64,000 bases of DNA from Trichormus sp. M33_DOE_039 (GCA_015296085.1 DVDT01000050.1:124001-188000); one strand, 5' to 3'; shown: positions 35,435-44,942, counted from the first letter of the stretch. Notes: generated by a model from the letters alone, not told the origin. Translations and numbers: made by a program.

Positions 35435-36079
35435 ATGAATCCTACTAAAAATACATTATCAAATCAATCTTCTCAATCTTCAATTGTAGAGAAACATCAA
35501 GACACATCCACAGAACCATTAACTCGTGGACAACGCCTAGCTGATAAATTAGCTAGTCATGTAGGTTCTTGGAAATTTCTCATTTGTCAAAGTACGATTT
35601 TAGCAGGATGGGTAGGAATGAACTTAACACCAGGAGTTCCCCACTGGGATGAGTCACCATTCATTTTACTTAATTTAGTATTTTCATTTGCTTCGGCTTA
35701 CACAGCACCCATTGTATTAATGAGCCAAAATCGTCAGTCTGATACTGATCGCCGAAATGCTGATATTGACCATCAAGTAAATCTCAGAGCTAGCCAAAAT
35801 ATTGAACTACTACATCAAAAATTAGATGAATTACATTCTCAAAAACTCAACGAACTGACTCAAATAATTAAAGAGCAGCAACAAGTAATTAATGAATTGA
35901 AAGTAACTTTAGTACCTGCTTCTAAAGATAGTAAAGAGATGAAAGTGAGTTTATTACCAGGTTTGCATATACAAACTAACAGTAAATTTTCCCAAAAAAC
36001 TGCTAGTAATAAACTTTTTACCCTTGACCAACCTATTAGTGATAATCACAAAGTTGTAGACAAGGTGAGTCTTCACTAA
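35435..36079 (+). CDS. DUF1003 membrane protein
   Basis: The 214-residue protein carries GQRLADKLASHVGSWKFLIC, then two helices (STILAGWVGMNL and FILLNLVFSFASAYTAPIVL) and SQNRQSDTDRRNADIDHQVN. This order is the DUF1003 family. The last 100 residues are a polar helix-forming region (LHQKLDELHSQKLNELTQII). Function is unknown; members appear near ion transporters. It precedes CadD copy 3 by 297 bases in the same direction. Confidence 0.85.
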   Translation: MNPTKNTLSNQSSQSSIVEKHQDTSTEPLTRGQRLADKLASHVGSWKFLICQSTILAGWVGMNLTPGVPHWDESPFILLNLVFSFASAYTAPIVLMSQNRQSDTDRRNADIDHQVNLRASQNIELLHQKLDELHSQKLNELTQIIKEQQQVINELKVTLVPASKDSKEMKVSLLPGLHIQTNSKFSQKTASNKLFTLDQPISDNHKVVDKVSLH

Positions 36080-36376
36080 CAATTATCATTGTACTCTATC
36101 ATTTGTCTCTTACTATAAATCGATACATTTGTAGGGTAGACCCTAGACTATCGAATTTAGAACTTTTTGAAACTAATTAAATATTTGCGTTCTTTGAGGA
36201 AATTCTCAAAGTGGAATTATACTTTTGGCACTACATTCTCAGCAAATACAGTCTCCCTATTGAACTGGAAATACTACATCTGCACGCTTCATTAAGTAGC
36301 AATTTCCCCAGTATTTGCAGACATAAACTCACGCGACTTGAAATATTACCAACTAGAAAATTAAGAAGGACTAGAA

Positions 36377-37081
36377 ATGAGCGAACTTATTACTGCAATT
36401 TCTACGGGCATCACAGCTTTTACAGCCACAAACCTCGATGATTTAGTCATCCTCACACTCTTATTCTCTCAAGTGAATGCAACTTTGCGCCGTCGGCATA
36501 TTGTTATCGGTCAGTATTTAGGTTTCTGCACTCTAGTTATTGCTAGTCTAGTTGGTTTTTTAGGAGGTTTAATAGTACCATCTCAATGGATTGGGCTTTT
36601 GGGTTTAGTACCGATCGCCATTGGATTAAATCGTTGGCTGAATGCAGATAGCGATTTATATTCTGAGACAGAATCAGCAATAGAATTGTCTCATTCTGCG
36701 ACGTTCGCTAGTTTTTTATCTCCTCAAGCTTATAGTGTAGCAGCTATTACTATTGCTAACGGTAGTGATAATGTTGGAATTTATATGCCGTTATTTGCCC
36801 ATTGTTCTGTGGCAGATTTGCTAGTAATAATCATGGTGTTTTTATGCTTAGTAGGTGTGTGGTGTTATCTGACTTATAAACTTACTTGTCAGAATGCGAT
36901 CGCTAATTTACTCACCCGTTATGGTAATAATTTAGTCCCCTTTGTCTTGATAGGTTTGGGTGTATTTATTATCTTAGATAGTGCTTCACTAAATCCCATT
37001 GCTTTGACGGGTACCTGTCTATGTTTAATAGGTCTGCTCAAAGTAATTCAAACTTCTAAATTCAAAACTCAAAGTTTATAA
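36377..37081 (+). CDS. CadD-like cadmium/cation transporter, copy 3
   Basis: The 234-residue protein closely follows copy 1: MSELITAISTGITAFTATNL at the start, then DDLVILTLLFSQ, and ITIANGSDNVGIYMPLFA in the second half. AAGGA lies 7 bases before the ATG. It is single here but still precedes a secreted protein that is a paralogue of the one behind copies 1 and 2. Relative to copy 2 it is nearer copy 1, so the cassette duplication probably happened before or independently of the tandem duplication. Confidence 0.85.
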   Translation: MSELITAISTGITAFTATNLDDLVILTLLFSQVNATLRRRHIVIGQYLGFCTLVIASLVGFLGGLIVPSQWIGLLGLVPIAIGLNRWLNADSDLYSETESAIELSHSATFASFLSPQAYSVAAITIANGSDNVGIYMPLFAHCSVADLLVIIMVFLCLVGVWCYLTYKLTCQNAIANLLTRYGNNLVPFVLIGLGVFIILDSASLNPIALTGTCLCLIGLLKVIQTSKFKTQSL

Positions 37082-37092
37082 TTTTCAAACAT

Positions 37093-37401
37093 ATGAAAGC
37101 CTTCTCTATTTCTGTAATATTCTTGGTGTTGGGAATAAATTTCTTAATTTCCTTTACAGCTTTAGCAGATACACATCTTCCTCTAGCTAATAACTTTGAA
37201 GTTGGTCAAAAAGTTATCTGGCTATACAAAAATCGTCCCGATGCTGCTGATGTTCAAAAGATTCCGGCTGAAGTAGTTAAGTTAAGCCCTAAGCAAGTGC
37301 AAATTAAAGTACGTAAAAATAACAATGAATTTATTAATCGCTGGGTAAGCCCTACAAGACTGGAAATTTTTCCTAAAATTCAAGATTCACCATCACATTA
37401 A
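37093..37401 (+). CDS. Small exported protein, unknown
   Basis: The 102-residue protein has a signal peptide (MKAFSISVIFLVLGINFLIS, cleaved near ALA-DT) and a 75-residue mature part, with VGQKVIWLYKNRPDAADVQK and FINRWVSPTRLEIFP. The mature part looks like a small beta barrel (SH3-like). It sits 11 bases after CadD copy 3 and 58 bases before the exported paralogue, so it is part of this cassette. It has no counterpart at the other CadD locus. Confidence 0.7.
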   Translation: MKAFSISVIFLVLGINFLISFTALADTHLPLANNFEVGQKVIWLYKNRPDAADVQKIPAEVVKLSPKQVQIKVRKNNNEFINRWVSPTRLEIFPKIQDSPSH

Positions 37402-37459
37402 ATCAGCATCGCCAACAGAGTATTCAGCAGCTAATAATTACTCAAATCAAGGAGAAAAT

Positions 37460-38083
37460 ATGCAGTTCATTAAAATTATAATCGTCGCTTTTGTGTTGAT
37501 TGCCAACTTAACAATTGCTCAACCATCTTGGGCTAGTAAAGATTTCACTAAAGGGACTGATTATACTGAAGTAACTCAGGAACTTAATCAACTCATCAGT
37601 GTGCAAGATACTCCAGAGCAAGCTGGCTATACACCTGAACAATTTCAAGAAAGACTATCACAATTGCAATATCAAAAGTCTGTGATGGAAACAGCTAAAA
37701 AGCGAGCGCAATGTCTGAATGAAACCGGAAAAACTTTAGGAATTTATGCTAATAAAGGGAAAAAATCTCCCACACAACTTTACTACTTAGCTGCAGGTCA
37801 AATTACAGATGATGATTGGGATTGTGATGGCCTATACTTACCCGCAGGTTCTCAGGTAGTGTTAAGTCCGAATACTCCAGTGGAAGAACTAACTGAAGCA
37901 ATCGCCGTTAAGTTTGTGGATGGTACACAATCAATCGCTAGAACTAATCCGGCTACTGGTGCAATTGAATTGAATGTTGCACCTGCAAAAATCTTCAAAG
38001 CTGGCGAAAGCAACTGGTCATTACCCACGTTATCTCAAGCAGAGATTGACGCACAAGTTCCTAGTAAACAGCTCATTGACTAA
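37460..38083 (+). CDS. Exported protein, paralogue of the protein at 25221, associated with CadD
   Basis: The 207-residue protein has AAGGAGA before the ATG and a signal peptide ending near SWA. It aligns along its length with the gene at 25221 (YTEVTQELN, QCLNETGKTLGIYA, DCDGLYLPAG, AEIDAQVP), keeping both cysteines. The repeated pairing with a CadD gene suggests it binds or delivers the transported cation in the periplasm. No characterised homologue is recognised. A factor-independent terminator follows 55 bases later. Confidence 0.8.
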   Translation: MQFIKIIIVAFVLIANLTIAQPSWASKDFTKGTDYTEVTQELNQLISVQDTPEQAGYTPEQFQERLSQLQYQKSVMETAKKRAQCLNETGKTLGIYANKGKKSPTQLYYLAAGQITDDDWDCDGLYLPAGSQVVLSPNTPVEELTEAIAVKFVDGTQSIARTNPATGAIELNVAPAKIFKAGESNWSLPTLSQAEIDAQVPSKQLID

Positions 38084-38137
38084 TACTTTTGACTATATAG
38101 CGATCGCATAAACTCTCGCTAGACCAAATCACACTTT

Positions 38138-38165
38138 AACTCCTCCTAATTAAGAGGGGTTTTTT
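38138..38165 (+). terminator. Terminator of the CadD-3 cassette
   Basis: AACTCCTC (38138-38145) pairs with GAGGGGTT (38154-38161) and is followed by a run of T. Confidence 0.65.
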
Positions 38166-38254
38166 GTTGATGTCATGGGAATTTGCTGACTCAGTAACGA
38201 AAAATAAAGCTTGATTGAACTTTAACTCTATGATATCTATAATACTTTCAAATA

Positions 38255-38278
38255 ACGGTATCCCGCTCAAGATACCGT
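38255..38278. promoter_or_regulatory. Hairpin just upstream of the Sbp-like gene
   Basis: ACGGTATC-N8-GATACCGT lies directly before the AAGGAG ribosome binding site (38282 onward). It may be a regulator-binding palindrome or a translation-controlling hairpin. Confidence 0.4.
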
Positions 38279-38297
38279 AAATAAAGGAGTATTACGG

Positions 38298-39464
38298 ATG
38301 AGCAAGTCGCAGCATCGAGCGCAATTAAGCCATGACTTAATTGTGGGAATGCAGGTTTGTGTTGTGCGAGTTTTGCAGGTTTTGCAGATTTCTTACCAAC
38401 ATATAGTTATCTGGCTAAAGGGCGGTAATCTCCGCAGCTTTATCGGTCTTTTTTTAGTTGGGGCTATTTTAAGTTTAGCGATCGCATCCTGTGCTGGAAA
38501 CAGAGCTTTCAGCCAACCTGCTGATATCAAGTTGAAGCTTGTTTCGTTCTCCGTAACTAAAGTTGCTCATGACCAAATCATTCCCCAATTTATCGCTAAG
38601 TGGAAGCAAGAACACAATCAAAATGTCATCTTTGAGCAGAGTTATGGGGGTTCTGGCACACAAACTGCGGCTGTAATTGCCGGTTCACAAGCCGCAGACA
38701 TAGTACACCTAGCACTTCCTTTAGATGTTAATAAAATTCAGCAAGCAGGTTTGATTAAACCGGGTTGGGAAAACAGATCACCGAGAAATGGTATTGTGAG
38801 TAAATCTGTAGCGGCGATCGTGACCCGTGAAGGCAACCCTAAAGGGATCAAAACTTGGGCAGACTTGGCAAAAGACGGTGTAACATTAATTGCAGCTAAT
38901 CCAAAAACTTCTGGTATTGCTATTTGGGAATTTTTAGCTTTATGGGGTTCAGTGACTCTCACTGGCGGTGATGAAACAACAGCATTAAATTACGTAACTA
39001 AAGTTTATAAAAACACGCCAATTCTGACAAAAGATGCTCGTGAAGCCAGTGATTTATTTTTTCAGAAAAATCAAGGTGATGTCTTAATCAACTATGAGAA
39101 TGAGATAGTTTTAGGCAAAAAAACCGGAGCAAAGCTGCCTTACATAGTACCATCTGTTAATATTTCTATTGATAATCCTGTCGCCATCGTTGACCGAAAT
39201 GTTGATCAACATGGTACAAAAAAAGTTGCGGAAGCATTTGTTGATTTCTTGTATTCCAAAGCAGCCCAGCGCGAATTTGCCAAATTACAATATCGTCCTG
39301 TTAACCCTACTGTGACTCAAGAAGTAGTATCGCAATATCCCCAAATCAAAACTTTATTTACATCGCAAGATTTAGGTGGTTGGGATCTAATTCAGAAAAA
39401 GTTTTTTGTTGATGGGGCAATTTTCGATCAAGTACAAGCTGCCAAAAAAGTATCAGCAATTTAA
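38298..39464 (+). CDS. Sulfate/oxyanion ABC substrate-binding lipoprotein (Sbp-like)
   Basis: The 388-residue protein has a long N-terminus, then a lipobox (LSLAIASC) and the sulfate-binding-protein core: FEQSYGGSGTQTAAVIAG, ADIVHLALPLDV, NPKTSGIAIWEFLALWG and NQGDVLINYENEI. This is the Sbp/CysP family, which binds sulfate (and relatives such as molybdate or tungstate) in the periplasm. AAGGAG precedes the ATG at 38298. It is followed 33 bases later by pstS and the rest of the phosphate ABC operon, so it may feed a phosphate-type permease, or it may be a phosphate- or arsenate-related binder. Confidence 0.85.
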   Translation: MSKSQHRAQLSHDLIVGMQVCVVRVLQVLQISYQHIVIWLKGGNLRSFIGLFLVGAILSLAIASCAGNRAFSQPADIKLKLVSFSVTKVAHDQIIPQFIAKWKQEHNQNVIFEQSYGGSGTQTAAVIAGSQAADIVHLALPLDVNKIQQAGLIKPGWENRSPRNGIVSKSVAAIVTREGNPKGIKTWADLAKDGVTLIAANPKTSGIAIWEFLALWGSVTLTGGDETTALNYVTKVYKNTPILTKDAREASDLFFQKNQGDVLINYENEIVLGKKTGAKLPYIVPSVNISIDNPVAIVDRNVDQHGTKKVAEAFVDFLYSKAAQREFAKLQYRPVNPTVTQEVVSQYPQIKTLFTSQDLGGWDLIQKKFFVDGAIFDQVQAAKKVSAI

Positions 39465-39497
39465 ACATAACTTGCAAATCATTGGATTAAATATTTT

Positions 39498-40499
39498 ATG
39501 AGCTTTCATCGCCTCTTGAAAGATAGCTTTTATCTTACAACATTCATGCTTATTGCTAACCTAATCACAGGTTGTAACAGTGGTAAAGAATTGCAAAATC
39601 AGGTTAGTATTGATGGTGCAGCCGTAGGTTTTCCAATTTCTCTAGCAGTTGCGGAAGAGTATAGTAAAGTTAAACCGGACGCACAAGTTAGTGTTGCTTC
39701 CAGTGGGACTGGTGGCGGTATCAGTAAGTTTTGTAATGGTGATATTGATATTGTTGGGGCTTCTCGTACTATTAGAGATGAAGAAATCAAAAAATGTCAA
39801 AGTCAGAAGATTGAATTTATTGAATTACCTATAGCTTTAGATGGCATTGCTGTGATTGCTAATCGTCAAAATAGCTTTGCTAAATGCCTCTCAATTAAAG
39901 AATTAGACAAAATTTGGAGTGCTAAATCAGACGGTAAAATTTTGACTTGGAGTCAAGTTAATCCCAAGTTTCCTCATGAAAAACTCAAGCTGTATGCTCC
40001 AGCTTCTGATACAGGAACATTTGATTATCTGACTCAAGCTGTGACCGGTAAAGCCAAGAACGGTCGGACAGATTACACTCCTAGTCACAATCAAAACCTA
40101 CTGGTACAAGGGGTAGCAGGTGATGCAACAGCTTTAGGTTATGTGGGCATATCTTACTACATTCAAAACCAGGACAAACTCAACTTAGTTGCAGTAGAAA
40201 GTCCCAACGGAAAATGTGAAAAACCCGTTCCCGTGGATAATGTCATCAAAAATATTTATACACCGTTGTCCCGTCCTTTATTCATTTATGTTAGTAAAAA
40301 ATCATTAGATACTAAGCCAGCAGTCAAAGAATTTGTCGAATTTTATCTAGAAAATTCTTGGAAATGGGTAGATAGTGTTGGCTATGTGGCTCTACCTGAT
40401 GAGGCTTACATCAAAGTCAAACAAAAATTTGCTATTGGTGAAACTGGGACGAAATTTAAAAAAGCTAAACCAGGTCAACCAATCACTAATTTTATTTAA
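39498..40499 (+). CDS. pstS: Phosphate-binding protein PstS
   Basis: The 333-residue protein has a lipobox (NLITGC) and the PstS motifs: VSIDGAAVGFPISLAVAEEY, SSGTGGGISKFCNGDIDIVG, DTGTFDYLTQAVTGKAK and ADATALGYVGISYY-like GDATALGYVGISYYIQN. These bind phosphate through Ser, Thr, Asp and Arg residues in the periplasm. It sits between the Sbp-like gene and pstC. No strong Shine-Dalgarno was seen. Confidence 0.9.
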   Translation: MSFHRLLKDSFYLTTFMLIANLITGCNSGKELQNQVSIDGAAVGFPISLAVAEEYSKVKPDAQVSVASSGTGGGISKFCNGDIDIVGASRTIRDEEIKKCQSQKIEFIELPIALDGIAVIANRQNSFAKCLSIKELDKIWSAKSDGKILTWSQVNPKFPHEKLKLYAPASDTGTFDYLTQAVTGKAKNGRTDYTPSHNQNLLVQGVAGDATALGYVGISYYIQNQDKLNLVAVESPNGKCEKPVPVDNVIKNIYTPLSRPLFIYVSKKSLDTKPAVKEFVEFYLENSWKWVDSVGYVALPDEAYIKVKQKFAIGETGTKFKKAKPGQPITNFI

Positions 40500-40526
40500 A
40501 TAAATTCTTTAGTCCTGAGCTTGTTT

Positions 40527-41468
40527 ATGCCTAATACAAATCCTCCAGATAATTCATATCCAAGATTTCGACAATCCTTGGAAAAAAATGCCTCAGAAGA
40601 TATCTCAGAAAAGATTATTGCAGCCATTTTATTTGCTTGTGCTTTAGTTTCTGTGTTAACTACTACTGGGATTGTTGTGATTATCTTTCAGGAGACATTT
40701 GGCTTTTTCCAAGAAGTTTCTTTAGCGCAATTCTTCCTGGATACTAAATGGACACCGCTATTTGCTGATAGACATTTTGGTGTCTGGCCCTTGATTAATG
40801 GTACATTCTTAACAACAGCGATCGCAATGGCAGTAGCGATTCCTCTAGGTTTATCTTCAGCTATTTATTTAAGTGAATATGCTCAACCAAAAGTAGCTGC
40901 AATTTTACGCCCAGCCGTGGAACTTTTAGCAGGAATACCAACAGTAGTCTATGGTTATTTTGCCCTGTTATTCATCACACCATTGCTCAGAAATGTGATT
41001 CCGCTAGAACTATTCAACGCCTTAAGTGCAGGATTAATGATGGGAGTGATGATTACCCCTACTGTTGGTTCTATCAGCTTAGATGCAATCAAAGCTGTTC
41101 CCATATCTTTGCGAGAAGGGGCTTATGCTTTAGGTATTACCAAATTAGAAGCTATTTTTAGAGTCGTGCTGCCAGCCGCACTTTCTGGAATTATCGCTGC
41201 AATTATTCTGGGTATTTCTCGCGCGGTGGGTGAAACTATGACTGTTGTAATCGCTGCTGGACAACAGCCAAAACTGACGATCAACTTTGCAGAATCCGTA
41301 GAAACAATGACAGCTTACATGGCGCAAATTTCTGGCGGAGATAGTCCACGCGGAAGTCTAAATTTCAAAACATTATATGCCGTAGGTGCGCTGTTGTTTT
41401 TAATTACCCTAGCTTTGAATATTGTCAGTTACTGGGTTGCTAACCGTTTTAAAGAAAAGTACGACTAA
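40527..41468 (+). CDS. pstC: Phosphate ABC transporter permease PstC
   Basis: The 313-residue protein has six membrane helices and the ABC-permease loop [20 protein letters not shown] followed by [19 protein letters not shown]. It is the PstC subunit of the Pst importer. The ATG at 40527 is used; a TTG two codons earlier is possible. The gene ends 6 bases before pstA. Confidence 0.9.
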   Translation: MPNTNPPDNSYPRFRQSLEKNASEDISEKIIAAILFACALVSVLTTTGIVVIIFQETFGFFQEVSLAQFFLDTKWTPLFADRHFGVWPLINGTFLTTAIAMAVAIPLGLSSAIYLSEYAQPKVAAILRPAVELLAGIPTVVYGYFALLFITPLLRNVIPLELFNALSAGLMMGVMITPTVGSISLDAIKAVPISLREGAYALGITKLEAIFRVVLPAALSGIIAAIILGISRAVGETMTVVIAAGQQPKLTINFAESVETMTAYMAQISGGDSPRGSLNFKTLYAVGALLFLITLALNIVSYWVANRFKEKYD

Positions 41469-41474
41469 TAGATT

Positions 41475-42374
41475 ATGACTACTGCTTATCAACCAGATGA
41501 TTATCTAGATTCAACAACGGAATTTACTGATAATATTGAACAACGAGAGACTGTAGGAAAAGTATTTGAACTCCTATTTTTATTGGGGTTATTTATTGGT
41601 ATATTCATTTTAGCATTGCTACTTTTTGATATTTTTCAAGACGGATTAGCGAGATTTTTAGCCCCCGGTTTCTTAACGGAAACTCCTTCTCGCTTTCCCG
41701 AACAAGGTGGTATACGCCCAGCAATTATCAGTAGCATTTTATTAGGAATTGTTGTGATTGTGGTGACAGTTCCTATTGGTGTCGGAGCAGCTTTATATCT
41801 AGAAGAATATGCACCCAAAAATTGGTGGACAGAAATTATTGAGATTAATATCAGCAATTTGGCAGGAGTTCCTTCAATTGTCTATGGATTGTTGGGTTTA
41901 GGAGTTTTTAATTATTTATTAGGTTTTGGCCCGGCTTTAATCTCTGGTGCGTTGACGCTATCTTTATTATCTTTACCAGTAATTATTGTGACATCTAGAG
42001 AAGCCATTCGTGCCGTTCCCAATTCCTTACGTTATGCGTCTTACGGATTAGGTATTACCAAATGGCGAACGATTCGGAGTCATGTCATACCCTACGCTAT
42101 TCCTGGTATTTTGACAGGCGTAATTATTTCTATATCTCGCGCTATTGGTGATGCAGCTTCTTTAATTGTTGTCGGTGCTGTAGGTTTTCTAACATTCAAT
42201 CCTAGTTTATTCCAGAGATTCATGGCATTACCCATTCAAATTTATAGTTATATTACTCGTCCAGAACCGGGTTTTGCAAATGCAGCCGCAGCAACAATTA
42301 TTGCGTTGTTAGTCTTGATTTTAGCTTTAAATGGTGTAGCTATTTATATTAGACAACGCTTCACTATCAATTAA
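41475..42374 (+). CDS. pstA: Phosphate ABC transporter permease PstA
   Basis: The 299-residue protein is the second Pst permease, with SLRYASYGLGITKWRTIRSH followed by VIPYAIPGILTGVIISISRA as the EAA loop and AIGDAASLIVVGAVGF downstream. It forms a heterodimer with PstC in the inner membrane. Gene order sbp-pstS-pstC-pstA-pstB and the very short gaps indicate one transcript. Confidence 0.9.
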   Translation: MTTAYQPDDYLDSTTEFTDNIEQRETVGKVFELLFLLGLFIGIFILALLLFDIFQDGLARFLAPGFLTETPSRFPEQGGIRPAIISSILLGIVVIVVTVPIGVGAALYLEEYAPKNWWTEIIEINISNLAGVPSIVYGLLGLGVFNYLLGFGPALISGALTLSLLSLPVIIVTSREAIRAVPNSLRYASYGLGITKWRTIRSHVIPYAIPGILTGVIISISRAIGDAASLIVVGAVGFLTFNPSLFQRFMALPIQIYSYITRPEPGFANAAAATIIALLVLILALNGVAIYIRQRFTIN

Positions 42375-42423
42375 TTTATAGAGTGATTTTTGGCTAGTTA
42401 CGGTTATTGGGAGAACAAACAAA

Positions 42424-43254
42424 ATGCTATACAGCAACAATATAAATCAATCGGATACAACCACAGTTAATCAACAAGACAATTATGTCTTTAATGTTGA
42501 AGGTGTGAAAGTATATTATGGGGGATTTTTAGCACTCCTAGATGTCTATTTGCAGATTCCAGTAAAACAAATTATTGCATTTATTGGCCCTTCAGGATGT
42601 GGTAAAAGTACGCTGCTACGTTGCTTCAACCGCATGAATGATTTAATTCCGGGAGCTAGGGTAGAGGGTAGATTAAATTATCGCGATCGCAACATTTACG
42701 ACCCCAAAATTAATTCTGTCAAATTACGCCGCCAAGTGGGAATGGTGTTTCAAAGACCGAATCCCTTTCCCAAATCAATCTATGAAAACATAGCCTTTGG
42801 GCCGCGTGCTAATGGTTATAAAGGAAATGTAGATGAATTAGTGGAAGATTCCCTCAGACGCGCCGCTATCTGGGATGAAGTCAAAGACAAACTTAAAGAG
42901 AAAGGAACTGCATTATCTGGTGGACAACAGCAAAGACTTTGCATTGCCAGAGCGATCGCCATGAAGCCAGATGTCTTATTAATGGATGAACCATGCTCTG
43001 CTCTTGACCCCATCTCCAGCCGTCAGGTAGAAGAACTCTGCTTAGAACTCAAGCAGCAATACACCATCATCATGGTCACTCACAATATGCAGCAAGCTTC
43101 CAGAGTGGCAGATTTTACAGCCTTCTTCAATACAGAAATTGACGACCAGAGCAAACGCCGGGGAAAACTAGTCGAGTTCAGTCCCACAGTGCAGATGTTC
43201 AGTTCTCCGCAAACCAAAGAAGCAGAAGACTATATCAGTGGACGTTTTGGGTAA
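42424..43254 (+). CDS. pstB: Phosphate ABC transporter ATPase PstB
   Basis: The 276-residue ATPase has Walker A ([11 protein letters not shown]), signature LSGGQQQR, Walker B ([13 protein letters not shown]) and the switch His in MVTHNMQQ. The phrase [20 protein letters not shown] is characteristic of PstB. GGGAGA is 9 bases before the ATG. It ends the operon; two palindromes follow. Confidence 0.95.
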   Translation: MLYSNNINQSDTTTVNQQDNYVFNVEGVKVYYGGFLALLDVYLQIPVKQIIAFIGPSGCGKSTLLRCFNRMNDLIPGARVEGRLNYRDRNIYDPKINSVKLRRQVGMVFQRPNPFPKSIYENIAFGPRANGYKGNVDELVEDSLRRAAIWDEVKDKLKEKGTALSGGQQQRLCIARAIAMKPDVLLMDEPCSALDPISSRQVEELCLELKQQYTIIMVTHNMQQASRVADFTAFFNTEIDDQSKRRGKLVEFSPTVQMFSSPQTKEAEDYISGRFG

Positions 43255-43304
43255 GGAATTTGATCTAATACCAATTCTCTATGAAGTTGTACCAAATAAA
43301 TGAT

Positions 43305-43332
43305 GTAGAGACGTTGCATGCAACGTCTCTAC
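43305..43332. repeat. Perfect 28-base palindrome, GTAGAGACG family
   Basis: GTAGAGACGTTGCA and its exact complement form the consensus member. Related copies are at 7726-7750, 10527-10553, 17074-17103, 27569-27593 and 61701-61728. Confidence 0.8.
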
Positions 43333-43338
43333 AGTGCT

Positions 43339-43365
43339 GTTGAGGGTTAACTGTTAACCCTCAAC
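43339..43365 (+). terminator. Inverted repeat after pstB
   Basis: GTTGAGGGTTAA (43339-43350) pairs with TTAACCCTCAAC (43354-43365). It could terminate the pst transcript. Confidence 0.5.
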
Positions 43366-43473
43366 AAACCTCTGGAATGACTAAAAGCGTAATCCCTTGT
43401 TTCTCCCCCTTCTTACTCCTCTCATCTACAAATATTCACGCTACTATCAGAAAAACGCATCTCTGGTAAATCT

Positions 43474-43878
43474 GTGAAAAAACGAGTTACCCTCACCTTT
43501 CCCAAACGAGCAATCCAAATGCCGGTGACTTATGTACTAGCGAAAGACTTCAATGTCGCGGCTAATATTATCCGCGCACAAGTTGCTCCGAATCAAATAG
43601 GTAAGCTAGTTGTAGAATTATTGGGAGATATCGATCAATTAGATGCAGCGATCGAGTGGATGCGATCGCGCCACATTAATGTTTCCTTGACTTTGGGAGA
43701 AATTGTGGTTGATGAGGATGTTTGTGTTCACTGTGGTTTGTGTACTGGGGTTTGTCCTACCGAAGCCCTCACTCTCAACCCAGAAACTTTTAAACTGACA
43801 TTTACGCGATCGCGTTGTATTGTTTGTGAACAGTGCATTCCCACCTGTCCAGTCCAAGCAATTTCCACTAATCTTTAA
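43474..43878 (+). CDS. NIL-domain ferredoxin with two 4Fe-4S clusters
   Basis: The 134-residue protein starts at GTG. The first 75 residues resemble the NIL domain (ACT-like fold linked to methionine transporters and related proteins), and the rest has two [4Fe-4S] motifs: CVHCGLCTGVCP and CIVCEQCIPTCP. Such proteins are conserved in cyanobacteria, and a homocysteine/methionine-related role has been proposed for the family. It overlaps the end of the DUF3616 gene by 4 bases. No methionine gene is adjacent. Confidence 0.85.
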   Translation: MKKRVTLTFPKRAIQMPVTYVLAKDFNVAANIIRAQVAPNQIGKLVVELLGDIDQLDAAIEWMRSRHINVSLTLGEIVVDEDVCVHCGLCTGVCPTEALTLNPETFKLTFTRSRCIVCEQCIPTCPVQAISTNL

Positions 43879-44942
43879 CCCAGCCGAAAGACATCAACTA
43901 GGACACCACTTTCATCTACTAGGCGATCGGGGGCGGGAGAGTCATAAACGACCAACAGGGAAGGTACACCAGCGATCTCTGAAAATAGAGTCATCCCTTC
44001 AGCACGATTATTGCGAGTACCATGCGGAATTTCTTGCACAAACTCTGGATTATTCATCACATTTTCTTGCAAATTTACACCATTCTTTAACCTATAAACT
44101 TGCACAGTTCCGTCTAAATCCATAGTCGGCCCAGCTAAAATTAATAAATCCTCGCCATCCCAACACAAATCTCGAATTCCCAAACCATTCAGCCAAACAA
44201 AATGCTTTTTATATTTTTGTTTTTCTATGCCGATTTTACGTAATGTTAATAGCCCAGGTAGGGAATTTTCTAACTCAATTTCCAAAATTATCGCCCAACC
44301 CCGCAATACAGGGCCACGCAACCCTAAAAAAATTCTTCCTTGATGAACTGCTAGACCTTCGATATCAAACCCATTATCTTTTCCTGGGATTTGAGCTTGG
44401 ATAAAAGCACCCAAGTGCGGATCATTCATTAAAGCCGCCATCAATACATTACTGTCTTTAGTTAACTCTAATTTTGCTGCAATTAATTGTGTCTCTGGTT
44501 TTTTAGGATGTGAATAGGATTTGTATAACTGACCATCTACTAACGGTATTCTCCCCAGAACATAGCGGTTTTGTTCTGACTCAATCTTCGCTAACCTAGA
44601 AATATTTTTCTGCTCACTGTTATCAGGTTTAGTTTTTTTACGTTTGTAGCTATGTGAACCAACAAACCATAAATGATCATCATCACAAGCTAAACCTTCA
44701 ATATCAATTTCCTCATCTTCTGGCCTAGGTAAACTAATAAACTCGGCTACGCGGAATTGTTTGTGTTCAGCAAACTTATCCTGCTCAACTAAAGACAACC
44801 GCTCAATTGTTGAAGTTTCATCCGAACCAAACCATAAATATTTCTTGTCGGTAATCATCACTGCTGACAAGTCTTTTCGATGCTCTTGAAAACCTGCTTG
44901 AAATGTAAGCAAAACTTGATTAATAAAAAGTGAATTCGTCAT
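43875..44942 (-). CDS. DUF3616 protein
   Basis: The 355-residue soluble protein has repeated phrases such as KYLWFGSDETSTIERLSL, EEIDIEGLACDDDHLWFVGS, DIEGLAVHQGRIFLGLRGPV and GLGIRDLCWDGEDLLILAGP, typical of the DUF3616 beta-propeller-like family. The acidic E-G-L motif may bind a metal. Its role is unknown. The stop overlaps that of the NIL-ferredoxin gene tail-to-tail. Confidence 0.85.
   Translation of the reverse strand: MTNSLFINQVLLTFQAGFQEHRKDLSAVMITDKKYLWFGSDETSTIERLSLVEQDKFAEHKQFRVAEFISLPRPEDEEIDIEGLACDDDHLWFVGSHSYKRKKTKPDNSEQKNISRLAKIESEQNRYVLGRIPLVDGQLYKSYSHPKKPETQLIAAKLELTKDSNVLMAALMNDPHLGAFIQAQIPGKDNGFDIEGLAVHQGRIFLGLRGPVLRGWAIILEIELENSLPGLLTLRKIGIEKQKYKKHFVWLNGLGIRDLCWDGEDLLILAGPTMDLDGTVQVYRLKNGVNLQENVMNNPEFVQEIPHGTRNNRAEGMTLFSEIAGVPSLLVVYDSPAPDRLVDESGVLVDVFRLG

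Noticed and set aside
36211-36441. 76-codon plus-strand ORF before CadD copy 3
   Set aside because: It overlaps the CadD start in another frame and has no motif; the CadD ATG has its own good ribosome binding site.
38211-38254. Pho box (tandem CTTAACCT-like repeats) upstream of the Sbp-pst operon
   Set aside because: Only one unit (TTTAACTC) resembles the consensus; tandem spacing was not convincing.
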